Assembly: GCA_025435555.1 (NCBI GenBank)
Contig: JAIWWG010000152.1
Location: forward strand, 1 to 52,247
Direction of reading: 5' to 3'
Length of the DNA: 52,247 nucleotides
Source of the DNA: Chytriomyces cf. hyalinus JEL632
Taxonomy: Eukaryota; Chytridiomycota; Chytridiomycetes; Chytridiales; Chytriomycetaceae
Shown: in pieces, positions 47,406-52,247 of the stretch
Position numbering within the stretch: position 1 is the stretch's first letter
Layout of the letters: the number at the start of each line of letters is the position of its first letter
The notes under the pieces: model-generated
Database searches by the model: none
What the model was told of the DNA's origin: nothing
The model's input: only the letters and a program-made list of their open reading frames with translations
Position numbers and translations under genes: made by a program

Positions 47406-49864
47406 TCACTTCTTTTTAGTGCAGTAGTTTGACCACACACCCGACTCCGGGTTCGGGTTCAAAGCCCAGAAGGGAAAGTCAATCATCAAGCCACCGGCGC
47501 CTTGGAATGCAAACAACATGACAAACACAGACAACTGTGTTCCGGCGCTCAGACAAGCTGCAAGAGTGTAGGTGTACTTGTTGAACCAGGGGGCACTTCT
47601 ACTTGCGCAGGTACAGCTGGAACAAAAATCCAAGCGCAATGCGGGAAAACCATCCACAGTTGACACCGACAGCGAAGAGACAAAAGTTCCAGGTCAAGAT
47701 GGTGGTGTTGATGTAGCTGAATCCCACCTTGGGGAAGTACTTGTGACCCAGCCAGAAGGGAATGGGGAGAAAGGCATCAACAATGAAAGCATAAGACAAC
47801 CATTCGGAGGTACCTCCAGCGGCGAGGAGCTTGGGAGCAAGGGTTCCGAAAGTTATGGCTTTGGTGTTGAAACCAATGATGTTTTGACCGGACCAGTCAA
47901 TGTCACCGTTCGGGTCAAGGAGCATATCGCGCTTGGTGTCAAGGATAATGTGGTTGAGCACCCAGTGGATCAGGGCACCAATGAAACCACCGTACATCTG
48001 AGCAAAGAAAACGGCTCTGGGTGCGATCTTCATGTACTGGCCAATCTTCAAGTCTGTGCGCATGGCAACTGCTTCCAAGATAGTGTTACCGCCAAAGGTG
48101 GTGAAGTACATGTTGGCAATGGGCCTTCCTGGGAGCAAGAAGCCACCAATCAATTGCAAGAAGGTCTTGAACGGTGGAGAGAATCCAGTGAGTGCAGTCA
48201 AGAGACAGCAGACACAATGGCAAAAATGAGCGCAATAAACACAGTCAGGATGAAAGCCCACCAAGGCAGCGAGTCGTCCTTCACACAGATGTAGAATCCA
48301 AGTGCGATTGAGAGAGCCATGAGGGCGCCGTACCACCAGAGGGGAACTTCGGGGTGAACAGAGGGCAAGCGGTACGAGTCGTCCACTTCAGCAAGTTCTC
48401 CTTCTTGGATAGTTCCGTCCGACTTTTTGTTGAAGACCGCTTTCATGCCCGCAATGATATCCTTTCCGTGCCAAAGAGCAACGTGACAATGCCAGCAGTC
48501 ACGGACATGTTCTGCATCATGGTGTTGAAAGCCCAACTAAGTTTGCACAGTCAGTTTCAATGGGAACAGAATCAGACAACATGAAAGGATAGTACCTCGT
48601 TGAGTAGTATGGCTGGCCGCACGCAGCGTATTTGGCCTCATCCAGCGCGTCATTCGTGAGAATCTTGGTCTGGTTGTACTTCTTGCCGGTAGCCAGGTAG
48701 AGAGACCTTGGGCCATGAATGGGAACGACTTTGCCTTCCAAACATCGTTGTAGTACAAGATGGGAATGATTAAAGGATCCAATCATACCGGCTATTTGGT
48801 TCACTTGCGTGACCCACGGCAAGACGCTTGCAGATGAAGGAGTATTAGTGGTACGAAATGAAATGAAACGGCAGTTCTCACAGCCCATTATCACCAATGT
48901 TGTTCCAGTCGAGCGAGATGGATCCGATTCCGAGACCCTCGTTGCTGTTGACTCCACCAAGCAGCTGCGTGAAGAGAGGGCTGTTCTGGTTGGCAAGACA
49001 GAACACGGAGATACCAATCAAGGTAGGTGCCATGTATTGGGGCATGAAGGTCCAGCAGAAGAGACCGGCGGTGGAAATCCAGAAGAGCTTGCAGGCCTTG
49101 TCATTCAAGTTAGCGGCAAACAGCGTCTCGAACAGAGACACTCCCGCGAGAGCGGCGGGTAGGCGCGGTGTAGGTAACCCTGTTGTAAAGCAATAAAGCA
49201 TCAGATTGCTTCCAGAATTACAAGGCAGAAAATAGTTCGGGTCCGCACTAAGATTGTTCTAAACAGTCCTACAGCACCGTATCCAATGAACTGGGTGGTC
49301 AACACGAAAATAATGGCATCAAAGTAGGAGTACTTCTGGTTGAAGTAAAGGTTCTTGGCACCGATGAAGAGGGTGGACGAGACACCCTTGCCTCCAGTGG
49401 ATGCGCAAATAACAATCAGCGCGAGCTCCTTTTTGGTGAAAGCTCCAGGGTTCAAAATTCCAGTCGGCAGTACTTTGGAGAGGAAGATGCCACCAACCTG
49501 TTTAAAAATACGCGTTAGAGGAACGAAGAAAGATGAAGAGTTGATCTTACGTATCCAAAGACAGAGAGCATGAGGGGCGACACTGCGGCATTTTGTGGCT
49601 TGAACGTGTACAACTGTCTGAGAGCACCGGCAAAGATGCCGAGCAGAGTTCCAAGGAACCAGAATCGGAACGTGAAGGCGCGCTCGGTGGGATCATCATC
49701 GGCGGAGACCAAGGCTTTGACAATGTCGTAGCCCCACTCTTCGACCTTGAGAGTCTCGGCAACTTCGTCTCTGGACAGGCCAATGGTGGTGTCGAGGGCA
49801 TCGGGTGGTTCTTGAGTTCGAGATCGCGCTTCTCGGCGTCGGTGTCGGTGGCTGGGGCAGACAT
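47406..49864 (-). CDS. OPT-family oligopeptide transporter, multi-exon
   Basis: Start ATG 49864 (SAPATDTDAEKRDLEL). The family's hydrophobic segments follow: FLGTLLGIFAGALRQLYTF, PTGILNPGAFTKKELALI (OPT signature area), DSLPWWAFILTVFIALIF, GRPIANMYFTTFGG, YINTTILTWNFCLFAVG and a C-terminal YCTKKK. GT-AG introns are visible, e.g. GTAAGATC just below 49560 and CAG before 49500. Fungal OPT proteins are plasma-membrane proton symporters for small peptides or glutathione-like substrates. Near 49804 the frame is off by one (CACCCGATG where an extra C would restore it), in an otherwise well-conserved N-terminus. Host gene. Confidence 0.87.
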
Positions 49865-50221
49865 GATTCAGCAGTTGTGCCGAGTCGTTGTCTGTTTGTT
49901 TTGTGTGGGAAATGGGGGCCTTTTGCGCGCTATTTATGCACTTTGATTTAATTTCCTGAAGCAATAAAAAATTTGACTCGTTTTTTTGGAATTTTTAAAC
50001 CGCTGTGCAAGTTTTGGGACAACAAAGAACGGCGACGAGGCCAACCCGTGTTCTTGGTTTTGTTTACCGGAAGCATGGAGAGGTTTTGCCGGGATATTTG
50101 AGAATGATCCGGCGCTTTCGGTGCTTGCGAGGTTCCTTTTTTTTTCCGGGTGGCGCACGATTTCTCCTTCACATGCGCCATTCAGCTTTCTGAAATCAAC
50201 TGCAAATTCCAACTGAAGTGT

Positions 50222-52247
50222 GCAATGCGTGTTCTTTGATCATCAGTGGCGAGTTTGTGAAAGCAGGAGATGTGACCTACCATGCCGCCTGCTTCCGTTG
50301 CAAGGCCTGCACTGTGCTTTTGAAATGCTTTTGAAAATAGCGCCAATCATCTAATCAATCATCATTGTGCAGGAATGCGGCTGTGATATCATCGAAAAGT
50401 ACTTCCCGTACTATCCGACCCCAGGCGACAAGAAAAATATAACCGTTTACTGTGAGCTGCACTACTTCGCGTTTTTAAACTTGATTTGTACCAAATGCGG
50501 GAAACCGCTGCGCGGACCTCACATCAGCGCCGAGAGCAAGAAATTTCACTTGGAGCATTTCAGCTGCCATGTGGATGGTTGCGGCAAGACTTTTCGCGAC
50601 CAGAATTCGTTTTATCTTCAAAATGAGAAGGTGTGAAAAAAAAAACTCTCGTTGCTGAAGTCAGGCGAGCGCAGGTATTTTGCGCTGTCCATTACTCGCA
50701 ATCCGCCCAAAAATGCAAGGGCTGCAATGTCGCTATCGCGAAACAATATCTGGAAGTGGAATTGAAAAACGCGGATGGTGTGGCAACGTTCAAATGGCAT
50801 CCAAACTGCAGTGAACTTTTTCGACTTTTGGGGTGCCAAACTCAAGATCGAGCCGTATTTTTTACGGGATGGCGCCAATGGTAACCGTGTCACAGTCAAC
50901 ATAAATTTTCCTTTCGTTTATGCGTACCTTCAGATCCTGCTGAGCTTGAAAGTCAAGTATCCGGGATGTTGAAGAACGTGCTTGAAGCCGTTACTATTTT
51001 CGATGACAAGCTCCTGGCTGTCTTGGAAGAAATTTGCAAACACAAAGACTTGATAAAATTAAGCAAGACGTCGTTCTTGCTGGTGGACTGCGTTAGCGCT
51101 CTCTTCAAGTGTCTTGAACGCATTGACAGGAAAACGGCCATCGAGAACCCATGGGCCGACGCAGACTATGAGGGCGCGTATCAGATAACTAGAACTGAAG
51201 CTTTTCTTTTGGCTGCTGAAGAATTCGCCAGAAGTCGAAAACGGCGATGAGGTCGAACGGGCTGCTCATCTGTTGCATGAAACTGCCACAGCTATTATCA
51301 AGCACGCTCTGCAGCAAACTTTCATTGGGGTCAGTAAATGTGTGCGTGCGAGGTGGCTAATCAGACTAATCTACTTTGAAACCAGGAAATCTCCGTATAT
51401 TCAGACCAGTATCTTGATGATATACTTTTGAAACTGGCATCAGTAGCGGAGCTTCTCCACCCCCTCGGCAACTGTCCTCAAACAAGCAGCCCTCCAAAAA
51501 ATTCCGAAAATTGCAAAACATGTTCAGAATCAGTTGACAGCGACTGTTTCAAGTCCCTCAACAATGCGCACATCTGGCACTCTACAAGAAAGTTCTTCTC
51601 TTACTCATATTGCGCGTTCTTTTTGGATTCAGTATCAAATGATGTTGAAGCAGCCGGGCGATACTGTGGATACCACTCACGACGCGTGGAACGCGTATTG
51701 CAAGAAGTTCAAAGAGTGTCTCGACTTGATCACGCACTTTATGTTCTCCATGGCGCTGTTGGAGAGTTGTTACCTCCCTTATATTCAAAAAGCAATAAAG
51801 CTTGGCGTTGTTCATCCTCAAAATTCCCACCTTATTTCTTCGAATGTAATTCCCTGACTCCAGCTCCTCCAGCTACAACTCGTCGCTCAACATGCGCTTT
51901 TCTTCATTGACAGTTCAGTACGTCAGTCTGCCCAGGTTGCAATAATCTCGTTCTGAGGTTCATATTTTCCTCACTTTCTCCTCACATTCGTACCCTTCTG
52001 AAATGTTCATTTTATTCAGAAGCGCCAATACACTTTATATTCCCTCCCGCATTCAATGGAGCGTCGTCACGAAGCAGAATGCCACCATTCACCCGCAAAA
52101 TAATATAATTGCAGAATTCTGCAAAAACTTCGAAAAGATCGACAATCCGCGCGGAGTTTTTTCACCCCCGCAACATGAACGCAGTCGCAACTAGGAAACA
52201 AACCGTCCAAAAGTCTGGAAACATTGCCGATCAATCGGCAGGAAGTG
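50222..52247 (+). CDS. LRG1-like LIM-domain protein (Rho-GAP family), 3'-incomplete
   Basis: LIM1 is CNACSLIISGEFVKAGDVTYH..CFRCKAC and continues across an intron (50314-50372) into ECGCDIIEKYFP. LIM2 is ICTKCGKPLRG..FHLEHFSCHVDGC. A second intron (50631-50674) leads to LIM3, CAVHYSQSAQKCKGCNVAI and WHPNC. A third intron (50881-50933) precedes helical sequence (LKNVLEAVTIFDDKLLAVLEEI). Three LIMs in this arrangement fit fungal LRG1-type regulators that inactivate Rho1 in wall synthesis; the Rho-GAP domain should lie beyond the right edge. The initiator exon upstream is not identified. Frame shifts near 50815 and 51235 within conserved sequence suggest base-calling indels. Confidence 0.8.

Noticed and set aside
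1-52247. tRNA or rRNA genes
   Set aside because: No cloverleaf or rRNA core sequence was noticed by eye. A tRNAscan/Infernal run would be needed to exclude small ones.

Overview
The window looks like the end of a chromosome of a fungus, most likely a zoosporic (chytrid-type) lineage. Evidence: TTAGGG-type repeats at 4427-4486; host genes typical of fungi on the right (a CCC2/ATP7-type copper ATPase, an OPT oligopeptide transporter, an LRG1-like LIM protein of the Rho-GAP family); and short GT-AG introns of about 45-65 nt. The C-rich telomeric strand reads 5'->3' rightwards, so the chromosome end lies to the left. No species can be named from the sequence alone.

Layout. (1) 1-4413: an APE-type LINE on the minus strand, distal to and abutting the telomeric array. 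(2) 4427-4486: the degenerate telomeric array, which directly cuts a ricin-B-type lectin gene (4486-5642). (3) 6.0-9.4 kb: BRO/MSV199-like and T5orf172-like open frames with low-complexity repeats. (4) 9.5-14.4 kb: two tandem, intron-rich genes for LRR - transmembrane - SAM receptor-like proteins, in which every leucine-rich repeat is its own 72-nt exon. (5) 14.6-35.7 kb: a densely packed island of mostly intronless genes with nucleocytoplasmic large DNA virus character: a GH5-like glycosidase, a GH18 chitinase with two chitin-binding modules, three thioredoxin-fold proteins, a WLM-like metallopeptidase relative, a 'TGALVVTGG'-type fibre protein, ankyrin and F-box proteins, a Fanzor (eukaryotic TnpB-like RNA-guided nuclease), a class V aminotransferase, and the C-terminal end of a thymidylate kinase. 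It carries a complete Tc1/IS630-type transposon (32891-35325). No capsid, polymerase or packaging ATPase gene is present, so 'endogenised giant-virus segment' is an inference from gene content and compactness. (6) 35.7-39.3 kb: copia-type LTR retrotransposon pieces. (7) 39.6-52.2 kb: host genes, namely a decayed or error-ridden branched-chain aminotransferase, the Cu-ATPase, the OPT transporter and the LIM gene, which runs off the right edge.

How the parts fit. The two glycosidases have no signal peptide, and the chitinase carries chitin-binding modules; this suits wall-degrading enzymes used by a virus of a chitin-walled host. Candidate promoters recur: a TATA element 30-40 nt before several starts, and an AAATTAAATT-type element just upstream of both LRR genes, the GH5 gene and the GH18/thioredoxin divergent pair. 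Many genes, including conserved host genes, show single-base frame breaks. Part of the apparent decay may therefore be base-calling error in a long-read assembly, and each frameshift should be checked before it is read as biology.
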